Notes under the pieces: generated by a model
The model's input: the letters and a program-made list of their open reading frames with translations, nothing else
Database searches by the model: none
What the model was told of the DNA's origin: nothing
Made by a program: the position numbers and the translations under genes
DNA from: DASZGI01 sp035938995
GTDB lineage: Bacteria; Actinomycetota; Actinomycetes; Streptomycetales; Catenulisporaceae
NCBI RefSeq assembly: GCF_035938995.1
Contig: NZ_DASZGI010000259.1
Coordinates: 1-19,191 of the forward strand
Direction of reading: 5' to 3'
Length of the DNA: 19,191 nucleotides
Shown: piece by piece, positions 1 to 7,005 of the stretch
Numbering within the stretch: the first letter of the stretch is position 1
Layout of the letters: each line of letters opens with the position of its first letter

Positions 1-75
1 TCCGCAAGGACGCGCTCCCCCGCCGCAGGCCACACACTTCAGGCGCACTGGCCGAGCGGATCAACGCCCGACACG

Positions 76-447
76 ATGACCTTCCCCGAACTGTTCGCTC
101 TACCGGTCACCGTCGACCTCGCCACCGCCGCACGAGCCCTCGGCATCAGCATGACCACCGCCTACCGACTCACCCAGCGCAACGCCTTCCCCTGCGCGAT
201 CATGCGCCCGACCTACCGCTACCGCATCCCCACCGCCAACCTCCTGACTTCGCCTGCCGCTTCACACAGACATAGATCGCGACAGTGCTTGTCCGGCGCC
301 CACAGCACCAGGCGCCGGACAAGCACTATCACCCGCCCGGATCCCCTCCATCTGGGTCCTGGTCCAGCCCTCTACGACGTTGACCGCGAGACTGCGGCGG
401 GCGGTCTCCTCGTACTCGATCGATATATCAGTTCCCGAATTCGTTGA
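76..447 (+). pseudogene. Truncated AlpA/Xis-like helix-turn-helix (excisionase-type) gene
   Basis: Residues 1-57 read like the small DNA-binding proteins found as excisionases or AlpA-type regulators in actinomycete integrative elements. They start with the ELFALPVTVDL pattern, then a helix-turn-helix at about 14-36 (AARALGISMTTAYRL), then FPCAIMRPTYRYRIPTANLL. In that family the helix-turn-helix positions DNA for the integrase and usually lies next to the rep and int genes. After about position 246 the family likeness ends. The remaining frame runs through a hairpin and opposes a well-coded minus-strand segment, so it is probably not native protein. Usual members are about 60-75 residues, so only the last few residues may be lost. 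The ATG at 76 fits the family start, although the frame is also open upstream to the window edge. No integrase follows. I infer a decayed end of a mobile element; the family call is by recognition only. Confidence 0.5.
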
Positions 448-486
448 GAGTCGACCGGCCGGGCGGATGCCTGAAATCGCCGCTGT
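262..486 (-). pseudogene. Coding remnant without start codon, possibly a VbhA-type antitoxin fragment
   Basis: Reading the minus strand, about 31 codons at 424-331 have very GC-rich third positions, which is unlike the opposite plus-strand frame. They encode a plausible helical protein beginning IEYEETARRSLAVNVVEGW. The arrangement of E-Y-E, R-R-S-L-A and V-E-G-W reminds me of small antitoxins of the VbhA (Fic-inhibitor) type, but the exact S-x-x-x-E-G motif is not present. The frame has no ATG, GTG or TTG between the ATPase stop codon at 487-489 and the conserved part. It runs on through the 281-330 hairpin to a TGA at 262-264. I read it as a gene that lost its 5' end at the junction with the ATPase; the product call is tentative. 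Confidence 0.27.
281..330. terminator. Strong hairpin, probable bidirectional terminator or element-end inverted repeat
   Basis: A perfect 17-bp inverted repeat has its left arm at 284-300 and right arm at 311-327, around a 10-base loop. Two more pairs (281-282 with 329-330) extend the stem across one mismatch. It lies between the truncated helix-turn-helix frame and the 3' end of the minus-strand ATPase. No T-run follows on either strand, which is common for actinobacterial terminators. It could instead be a recombination or transposon-end palindrome. Confidence 0.5.
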
Positions 487-1899
487 TCAGGGCCATGCGC
501 GGATCAGGTCGTCCGGTCCGTAGGCAGCGTCAATCTCCGCGCATTGGACACCGCTTCGACTCACGGCGACCAGTGGGAGGGGCTGATCTGTCAGCGCCGC
601 CCAGTGCCGCAACAGCGCCGCCTTGTCGTGCTCGTCGAAGGCGCTGCCGAGCCACTTGATGGAGCCGATGAACAGTAATTGTTTCGCGATCGGTCCCCGG
701 TCCGCGCCCACGATGTCGATTTCGATCTGGTTGTTGCGTGTCCAGTACCCGCCCACTACCGGGGCGTCGGGTAGGCCTTGGTCGGGCAACAGCCGGGCGA
801 GTGACTCGCGGACTAGTGGCTCGATGGCGCGCCCACGCCAACTGGCCCAGCTTGTCGCAATGCGCTGTGTGGTGGTATCACCCCGGCCCCGCTCGACCTC
901 GTCGAGGTGCGGGCCGAGAAAGCGCAGCCAGAACCTGAGATAGGGATCCGTTACCCGGTAGCGTCGGTCTTTGGAGGGCTGCAGGGAGACGGGGAGTTCC
1001 CCGGCCACGATCCTCTTGTCCATCAGTGTGCCAAGCGCCCGGTTCAGCGGGGTGGCGGCGATCCCGCCGACGGCGTTCGCGATATTGGTGAACCTGCGCT
1101 CCCCGGTACCGATCGCGCTCAGTACGGTCCGGGCCTGGGTGTGGTCGGGGAATTCCGCGGCCAGGGAGCGTTCCGCGGACACCAGCAGCGCGCTGACAGG
1201 GTTGGCCAGCGCCAGGGCGAGGTACTGCTCGACGGACGCGCCGTGCGGCCATTCCGCGCAGATCAACGGGAGTCCACCGGTCACCAGGGCCGCGTCGAAG
1301 GCGTCGGCCGCGCCCAGACCCAACATCTGTCCGATCTCCCGCGGATTGAGCGGGCCGATCACCATTTCCCGTCCCCGCTGGTGGAACGGGCGATCATAGG
1401 CGGTCAAAGCCTCCATCATCGACAGGTCCGAGCCGATCAGCAGGAGCAGCACCGGCTTACGCTCGAACAGGCGGTCCCAACTGCGTTGCAGCACTCCTTC
1501 GAACGCGTCATCGCGCCCCATCAGATAGGGCACCTCGTCCAAAACCACAATGGAGGGCTGATCGTCGGGAAGCGCCGCCGCCAACAGTCGGAGTGCCGCA
1601 CCCCAATCGGCCGGGCGCGCGGCGGCCAGCAGTTCCCGCTCGGGCAGGGTTGAGCGCTGCGCGTCCTCGGCGAGCTGCCGCAGTTCCGCAGCGGGCACCG
1701 CGCCTGTGGCGGTGAAGAACAAGGAGGGCGTGCCCGCGCGCTCCACGAACGTCTCGACCAGACGCGACTTGCCCACTCGCCGTCGCCCGCGCAGGAGCAG
1801 GCAGCGCCCGGGGCGCTCTCCACCGACTCCGGAGCCCACCCGCTCGAGCTCGTCCCGCAAGAGCGCCAGTTCCCGCGTGCGCCCGACGAAGTCCGCCAT
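487..1899 (-). CDS. ATPase_2/DUF234-type P-loop ATPase with nuclease-like C-terminus
   Basis: This 470-residue protein has an N-terminal STAND/AAA-like ATPase of the archaeal ATPase_2 type: Walker A at 38-45 (GRRRVGKS), Walker B at 117-122 (IVVLDE), and a sensor-like GSD at 156-158. A winged-helix middle follows, with the RYRVTDPYLRFWLRF signature of DUF234 proteins at about 313-327. The C-terminus carries a PD-(D/E)xK-like pattern: E360, then E-I-D at 393-395 and S-I-K at 413-415, with serine where an acidic residue is usual. Family members occur in archaea and actinomycetes, often near defence or toxin-antitoxin genes; their substrate is not established. The start is the ATG at 1899, since GGAAGG lies seven bases upstream and residues from FVGRTREL match the family N-terminus. 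A longer in-frame start at 1938 would lie inside the promoter repeats. It is divergent from the helicase-nuclease gene. No partner gene is evident on its own strand. Confidence 0.85.
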   Translation of the reverse strand: MADFVGRTRELALLRDELERVGSGVGGERPGRCLLLRGRRRVGKSRLVETFVERAGTPSLFFTATGAVPAAELRQLAEDAQRSTLPERELLAAARPADWGAALRLLAAALPDDQPSIVVLDEVPYLMGRDDAFEGVLQRSWDRLFERKPVLLLLIGSDLSMMEALTAYDRPFHQRGREMVIGPLNPREIGQMLGLGAADAFDAALVTGGLPLICAEWPHGASVEQYLALALANPVSALLVSAERSLAAEFPDHTQARTVLSAIGTGERRFTNIANAVGGIAATPLNRALGTLMDKRIVAGELPVSLQPSKDRRYRVTDPYLRFWLRFLGPHLDEVERGRGDTTTQRIATSWASWRGRAIEPLVRESLARLLPDQGLPDAPVVGGYWTRNNQIEIDIVGADRGPIAKQLLFIGSIKWLGSAFDEHDKAALLRHWAALTDQPLPLVAVSRSGVQCAEIDAAYGPDDLIRAWP

Positions 1900-1925
1900 C
1901 GCGCCAACCTTCCAGCTCGAGATTG

Positions 1926-1970
1926 ATGTTACTAACAATCATGTCAGTAACACGAATGTTAGTCAAAAAG
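1926..1970. repeat. Three tandem 15-bp operator-like repeats in the divergent promoter region
   Basis: Three head-to-tail 15-base units at 1926-1940, 1941-1955 and 1956-1970 share the core ATGT-Y-A-S-T followed by an A/C-rich stretch. Units 1 and 2 match at 10 of their first 12 positions. The same stretch holds perfect 7-bp inverted pairs: TGTTACT (1927-1933) with AGTAACA (1946-1952), and ACTAACA (1931-1937) with TGTTAGT (1957-1963). It is clearly more AT-rich than its surroundings and sits between two divergent genes. This is what a multi-site operator looks like. No obvious dedicated repressor gene is in the window. Confidence 0.55.
1938..1966 (-). promoter_or_regulatory. Candidate promoter of the DUF234 ATPase gene
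   Basis: On the minus strand a TTGACT -35 box (1966-1961) and a CATGAT -10 box (1943-1938) are separated by 17 bases. Transcription would start near 1931, about 30 bases before the ATG at 1899. Both boxes fall inside the tandem repeats at 1926-1970, so a protein bound there would block this promoter. This is inferred from consensus matching only. Confidence 0.4.
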
Positions 1971-2054
1971 GAAAAAGGGCGCGTTACGACAGAGCGCATG
2001 GACCCGTACCTGGGCTTAGCTCGCGGTAGTCAACCTCATGCCGGCCTGTTGGCG

Positions 2055-2060
2055 TACTCT
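2055..2060 (+). promoter_or_regulatory. Candidate -10 box giving a leaderless helicase-nuclease transcript
   Basis: TACTCT fits the actinobacterial TAnnnT -10 pattern. The GTG at 2067 lies exactly six bases after it, where transcription would be expected to begin. No Shine-Dalgarno sequence precedes that GTG, which suits a leaderless message. I see no convincing -35 box at the usual distance. Confidence 0.3.
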
Positions 2061-2066
2061 GCCGGC

Positions 2067-5000
2067 GTGACGGACCTGCCCGCAGGGCTCTACGAGGAAG
2101 TCATCACTCAAGGCTTGCACGCGCGCCTGGCTCCGAGTATTGAGGCCGGGCTCGTGCAACGCGAGGAGCTGGAGCCGGACGACGCGCCTGAAATCCTGGC
2201 CCGGTATATCGGGGCTCTGGCCCGCCGGGCCCTACGCGCACAGAGTAAGAGCAGGGATGAGGCAGGTCGGCTCGCCGCTCAGATCACGACCGCGAACCAG
2301 GTGGTGACGCTACTCAGCCGCCTGGTGCCTGAGCAGGCGCGAGCGGATGACTTGATCGCGGCCTCACAGGAACTGCTGCTCGCGATCGCCAAGGCAGGAC
2401 AACACCCAGGCGCGGCGATCTTCCCTATCCGCCCGAAGACGCCCCTCGCGTCCAGCGCGCTACTGGCGAACCGGGGCGGCGAGCGGATTCTCTACGCGCT
2501 CAAGAGCGAGCTCGTCTCAGCGGACCGGGTTGATCTCATCTGCGCCTTCGTCAAATGGTCCGGACTGCGGATGCTGCTCGGGCCCTTGACCGATCTGGTG
2601 GAACGCGGCGGCCGTCTGCGCATCGTGACGACCACGTACATGGGCGCGACGGACCTGCGAGCGGTTGACGAGCTCGCCAGGCTCGGTGCCGAGGTAAAGG
2701 TCTCCTATGAGACGCAAGCGACCCGGCTCCATGCCAAGGCTTGGCATTTCCACCGTGCCACCGGATATTCGACGGCCTACGTCGGCTCCTCGAACATGTC
2801 CAGAGCGGCGTTGACAGACGGGGTGGAATGGAATGTCCGCCTGTCCGCGGTGGAGGCGCCGCACCTGATCGAGGCGTTCGCGGACAACTTCGAGTCCTAC
2901 TGGGAAGACGAGGGCTTCGAGTCCTACAACGCAGGCGACGAACAGCAGCGGGAGCGGTTGCGCGAAGCCCTGGCCCTGGAGCGGGAGGGCCCCAGGGACC
3001 TGCCGCCCGAACTCGTCACCTTCGACATCACCCCGCACCCGCACCAGCGGCAAGTCCTCGATGAACTCGAGGCGGAGCGGGCGGTGCACGGCCGGTACCG
3101 GAACCTGGTGGTGATGGCGACCGGAACCGGGAAGACGATCGTGGCGGCCCTGGACTACCGGCGATTGGCGGCCACGGGCCTGAGCAGGCTGCTCTTCGTC
3201 GCGCACCGGGAGGAGATCCTGATCGCGAGCAGGATCAAGTTCCGGCACGTGCTCAAGAACTCGGCGTTCGGCGAACTACTGAAGGGGGATGAGAAGCCGC
3301 AGCGGTGGCAGCACGTATTCGCCTCGGTCCAGTCGCTGGCGCAGATCGACCTGGATCGGGAGCTGCATCCGGAACGCTTCGACGTGATCGTCATCGACGA
3401 ATTCCATCATGCCGCGGCCGCTACCTACGCCCGGCTGCTCGACCATGTAGAACCAAAGGTGCTGCTCGGCCTGACGGCTACTCCGGAACGGGCGGACGGC
3501 CGGGACATCACCTCGTATTTCGGCGGACATGTCGCGGTGGAACTGCGGTTGTGGGAGGCAATCGACCGTGGGCTGCTGGTCCCGTTCCACTACTTCGGCG
3601 TCAACGACGAGACGAGCCTCGCACAACTGAAGTTCTCCCGGGCCACCGGCTACGACGTAGCCGGGTTGACGGCGCTCTACACGGGTGACGATGCCCGGGT
3701 CAGGTTGATCATCAAGGCGGTGGAGGCCCAGGTCGAGGACTGGCGCCGGATGCGCGCGCTCGGCTTCTGCGTCTCTATCCAGCACTCCGAGTACATGGCC
3801 CGCAAGTTCCGCGAAGCCGGGATCCCGGCGGCCGCAGTAACATCACGGACCGCAGCCGAGGAGCGGGCAGGCGCGCTGGCCCGGCTCAAGGCGCGCGACG
3901 TCAATATCCTGTTCACGGTCGATCTGTTCAACGAGGGCGTGGACCTGCCCGAGATCGACACCGTGCTGATGTTGCGGCCGACCGACAGCGCAACCGTCTT
4001 CCTCCAGCAGTTGGGGCGCGGACTGCGCCGGGCGCCCGACAAGGCGAGCCTGACCGTGCTTGATTTCATCGGTGTCCAGCACACGGATTTCAGCTTCGAG
4101 GCGAAGATTCGGGCCATGGCCGGCGGAAGCCGCAAGAAGGCGACCGAAGCGGTGGAGGCCGGATTCCCCTCGCTGCCCTCCGGCTGCGACATCCAACTGG
4201 ACCGGATCGCCCGGCAGACGATCCTGGACAATCTGCGGGGAAATCTCCGGCTGAGCTGGAACCGGGTCACAGGGGAGCTGCGCGGTCTCGGCGACGTGTC
4301 TCTCACTGAGTTCCTCGAGCAGTGCGGCCTGGACGTCGAAGACATCTACCGCCCGGCGAACGGCACGTGGAGCGGGCTGCGTGCAGCGGCCGGACTACCG
4401 ATCCCGGAAGCCGGACCGCAGGACGGCCATCTCGACGGGGCTCTGCGCCGCATGCTGCATATCGACGACACGGAGCGTCTCGATCTGCTGGAGCAGCTGA
4501 CCAACGGCGAGCAGCCCGAGGACACCGCGCGCACGCGCAGACTGTTGGCGATGGCCAACTGCCTGCTCTGGAAAGCGGCGCGCGCGGACAGCCCGGCCGA
4601 AGCGATGCTCAGCCGACTTCTACTCGAACAGCGTCGGACCGCCGAACTGCGGGAACTGCTGCCGGTGCTGCGCTCCCGGCTGCGGCGGGTGGCCCGGCCG
4701 GTGGACCAGGACGGCGCGCTACCGCTGCACGTCCACGCCCGCTACCGCCGAGTGGAGGCGGAAGCAGCCTTCGGCGGCGAATACAAGGGGCAGCCGACCG
4801 GGGTGACGTGGCTGCCGCAGCAGGCGGCCGACCTGTTCTTCGTGGACTTGGAGAAGTCGGAGAAGCACCGCTCGGAGTCCACCCGGTACGAGGACCGGGT
4901 GATCACGCCAACGCTGTTCCAGTGGGAATCGCAGAACTCGACGAGTACGGACTCGGCCGTCGGGCAGCGCTATATCCATCACGCCGAGCGCGGATCGACA

Positions 5001-5183
5001 GTCCACCTGTTCGTCCGGGAGCGCAAGAAGGCCGACGGAAAGCTCGGCGCCCCGCCCTACTGCTATCTCGGGCCGGCCACCTACGTGTCGCATACCGGGC
5101 AGAGGCCGATGCGGATCCACTGGCGCTTGGAGTATGAACTGCCGCTCGACGTCTTCAGCAGCTGGCGCGCCCTCACCAGCTGA
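2067..5183 (+). CDS. PLD-like nuclease / SF2 helicase / DUF3427 fusion protein
   Basis: This large protein has 1038 residues from the chosen GTG. Domain order: a helical N-terminus; a phospholipase D-type nuclease half-site with H222-x-K224 and GSSN at 240-243; an SF2 helicase core with Walker A 351-357 (ATGTGKT), a DEFH box at 444-447, motif III at 469-473 (LTATP) and motif VI at 648-655 (QLGRGLRR); and a C-terminal DUF3427 domain at roughly 880-1035 containing WLPQQ, LEKSEK, TRYEDR, GQRYIHH and LFVRE. A single HKD half-site implies dimerisation for catalysis. Such proteins are widespread in bacterial defence islands and are presumed to unwind and cut foreign nucleic acid; that role is inferred here. 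The frame is open upstream to TTG 1923 and ATG 1998. I prefer GTG 2067 because LPAGLYEEV begins the conserved part and a -10 box precedes it. It diverges from the ATPase gene and lies 145 bases before jetA. Confidence 0.85.
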   Translation: MTDLPAGLYEEVITQGLHARLAPSIEAGLVQREELEPDDAPEILARYIGALARRALRAQSKSRDEAGRLAAQITTANQVVTLLSRLVPEQARADDLIAASQELLLAIAKAGQHPGAAIFPIRPKTPLASSALLANRGGERILYALKSELVSADRVDLICAFVKWSGLRMLLGPLTDLVERGGRLRIVTTTYMGATDLRAVDELARLGAEVKVSYETQATRLHAKAWHFHRATGYSTAYVGSSNMSRAALTDGVEWNVRLSAVEAPHLIEAFADNFESYWEDEGFESYNAGDEQQRERLREALALEREGPRDLPPELVTFDITPHPHQRQVLDELEAERAVHGRYRNLVVMATGTGKTIVAALDYRRLAATGLSRLLFVAHREEILIASRIKFRHVLKNSAFGELLKGDEKPQRWQHVFASVQSLAQIDLDRELHPERFDVIVIDEFHHAAAATYARLLDHVEPKVLLGLTATPERADGRDITSYFGGHVAVELRLWEAIDRGLLVPFHYFGVNDETSLAQLKFSRATGYDVAGLTALYTGDDARVRLIIKAVEAQVEDWRRMRALGFCVSIQHSEYMARKFREAGIPAAAVTSRTAAEERAGALARLKARDVNILFTVDLFNEGVDLPEIDTVLMLRPTDSATVFLQQLGRGLRRAPDKASLTVLDFIGVQHTDFSFEAKIRAMAGGSRKKATEAVEAGFPSLPSGCDIQLDRIARQTILDNLRGNLRLSWNRVTGELRGLGDVSLTEFLEQCGLDVEDIYRPANGTWSGLRAAAGLPIPEAGPQDGHLDGALRRMLHIDDTERLDLLEQLTNGEQPEDTARTRRLLAMANCLLWKAARADSPAEAMLSRLLLEQRRTAELRELLPVLRSRLRRVARPVDQDGALPLHVHARYRRVEAEAAFGGEYKGQPTGVTWLPQQAADLFFVDLEKSEKHRSESTRYEDRVITPTLFQWESQNSTSTDSAVGQRYIHHAERGSTVHLFVRERKKADGKLGAPPYCYLGPATYVSHTGQRPMRIHWRLEYELPLDVFSSWRALTS

Positions 5184-5328
5184 GTCCCGTTCCCGCGCGA
5201 ATCGACGGCAACAGAACCAGTCGTCGACACCAGCCCGGCGCACGAGAGCCGGATGAGGGCGCGCGGTGGCTCGAAGCGTGTCCCAGGCAGGGTGAATCCA
5301 TCCTCGCGGCTAGACGGGCTCCGGCAGA

Positions 5329-7005
5329 ATGGACCTCGTGATCGTCGAGTCGCAGCCGCAGCCGTTCGCGTACCTCAGTGCGCCGAACGCCCGGCTCTAC
5401 AGCGCGGTGTTGGGGGTGTTCGGGCAGGCCAGGGAGCGGTTCACCGTGCACTTGCGGCCCGAGGACGTGGCGGCCGAGCTGCGCCGGACCGCGTCGGGGC
5501 CTGCGGACTCGGCTGACACCAGGGCGTTGTCCGATCCGTCCGGGACCGTCGAGGCGGCGTCGGTCGAAATCGTGGCGGCCGCGCTGGAAAAGCTGGTCGA
5601 GTGGGGCAATCTGCGCGCCGACGCGGACACCGGCCGGGTGACCACCGTCGAGGACTTCCACCGGGCCCGCTATCTCTACCAGCTCACCCAGCACGGACAG
5701 GCGGCTATCCAGGCGATCGCCGTCTACGAGCAGGCGCTCGGCCGACGCGGGCAGCTACAGTCGGTGGCCCTGGCCGACATCGCCGAGCAACTCGGCTCGC
5801 TGCTCGCGCTGGCCGGTGAGGCGGATCCGGACCCGGCGAAGGTGCACCTTCTGCTGCTGGGGCTCGCCGACCGCTTCAGCAGCCTGGCGGACAATGCACA
5901 GGCGTTCATGGCCTCGCTGCGGCGCACGATCGATTTCCAAGACGGCGACGAGGACGCGTTCGTCGCCTACAAGGACCGCCTCGTCGAGTACATCGAACGG
6001 TTCATCGCGGACCTGGCCAACCGTGGCGCGCAGATCGCCGAGCTGATCGGGCGGCTGGATGAGGCTGGGATCGGCCGACTGCTGGAGGCCGCGGCGCGCC
6101 GTGAGGCCGCCGACGCAGTGCCGGACACGCCCGACGCAGGCGACGGCGCGGCACAGAACGACGCCGTCGCAGACGTCTGGCACAGCATTCTGACGGGCGC
6201 GCTGGCGGCCTGGGAGAACCGGTGGCGGGGCCTGTCGGACTGGTTCGTCAGCCGGGGCAGCCGCCATCCCTCTCAGGCGAAACTGCTGCGCGGTTCGGCG
6301 GTGAGCGCGATCACGAGCCTGGTCAACACGGTCGCGGCGCTCAACGAGCGGCGCGGCGGGCGCTCGGACCGGTCCGCCGACTTCCGCGCGCTGGCCCGGT
6401 TCTTCGCCGAGGCGCCGGACGAAGCTGCGGCGCACCGCCTCTGGCGAGCGGCGTTCGCGCTCTCCCCCGCGCGGCACCTGACGGTGGACGCGGCGACCGA
6501 GGCCGCCTGGGGTGAGGCCGAGCCCGCGCCGAACACCCCGTGGGCCGAGGCTCCGGCGCTGGAGATCAGCCCGCGGCTGCGCGAGACCGGCTCCTACGAG
6601 CGCCGTGGACAGCCGAACCGCGTGACCGACCGGTCCGCCGCGCGACGGGCACTGGCCGAGCAAGCCGAGCGGGAGGCCGCCGAGACCGCGGAGGCACGCG
6701 CCCGACTGGCCACCGACGGCCCGGTACTGCTGTCCGAACTGGCCGGGCCGCGCGCACTGGACCCGGGCGCGTTCCGGCTCTTCCTAGCCATGCTCGGCGA
6801 CGCGCTGGCGGCCCGCACGCCTGGCGAATCACAGTCCGGCGCGATCACCGGCGACGGCACGATGGAGGTCCGGCTCAAGCTCGTCGACGCGGATCGGGTC
6901 GTCGAGATCCCGACCGAGGACGGGGTGCTGTCGGGGCCCGAGCACATCATCGAGATCCTCGATCTGGTCGCGCCGTTCCCGTCCCGGCACGGAGCGGGCG
7001 CATGA
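5329..7005 (+). CDS. jetA: Wadjet JetA, kleisin-like subunit (DUF2397/TIGR02677 family)
   Basis: First gene of the four-gene Wadjet operon, encoding 558 residues. JetA proteins act like MukF/kleisin: they bridge the SMC heads and bind the KITE-like JetB, in a complex that detects closed circular DNA. Family features seen are the N-terminal winged-helix region with YLSAPNARLYSAVLGVF and FTVHLRPEDV at about 17-46, a YLYQLTQHGQAAI stretch near residue 111, a long helical middle, and a C-terminal segment at about 490-555 with GAFRLFLAMLGDAL and a beta-rich, acidic end. The ATG at 5329 has no good Shine-Dalgarno sequence; GTG at 5338 is a possible alternative. The last codons overlap the jetB start as ATGA, so translation is probably coupled. 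An Ala/Asp-rich linker at about 260-280 looks poorly conserved. The operon promoter should lie in 5184-5328, but I see no clear consensus. Confidence 0.88.
   Translation: MDLVIVESQPQPFAYLSAPNARLYSAVLGVFGQARERFTVHLRPEDVAAELRRTASGPADSADTRALSDPSGTVEAASVEIVAAALEKLVEWGNLRADADTGRVTTVEDFHRARYLYQLTQHGQAAIQAIAVYEQALGRRGQLQSVALADIAEQLGSLLALAGEADPDPAKVHLLLLGLADRFSSLADNAQAFMASLRRTIDFQDGDEDAFVAYKDRLVEYIERFIADLANRGAQIAELIGRLDEAGIGRLLEAAARREAADAVPDTPDAGDGAAQNDAVADVWHSILTGALAAWENRWRGLSDWFVSRGSRHPSQAKLLRGSAVSAITSLVNTVAALNERRGGRSDRSADFRALARFFAEAPDEAAAHRLWRAAFALSPARHLTVDAATEAAWGEAEPAPNTPWAEAPALEISPRLRETGSYERRGQPNRVTDRSAARRALAEQAEREAAETAEARARLATDGPVLLSELAGPRALDPGAFRLFLAMLGDALAARTPGESQSGAITGDGTMEVRLKLVDADRVVEIPTEDGVLSGPEHIIEILDLVAPFPSRHGAGA

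Noticed and set aside
1..79. Upstream partial gene ending at TGA 77-79
   Set aside because: Third-position GC in that frame is low and the stretch is too short to judge.
907..1653. Plus-strand frame of 248 codons
   Set aside because: It is antisense to the DUF234 ATPase, whose motifs are clear.
6540..7001. Longer N-terminus for jetB
   Set aside because: This part overlaps jetA out of frame and reads as Arg/Gly-rich nonsense; the ATGA overlap at 7002 gives the normal start.
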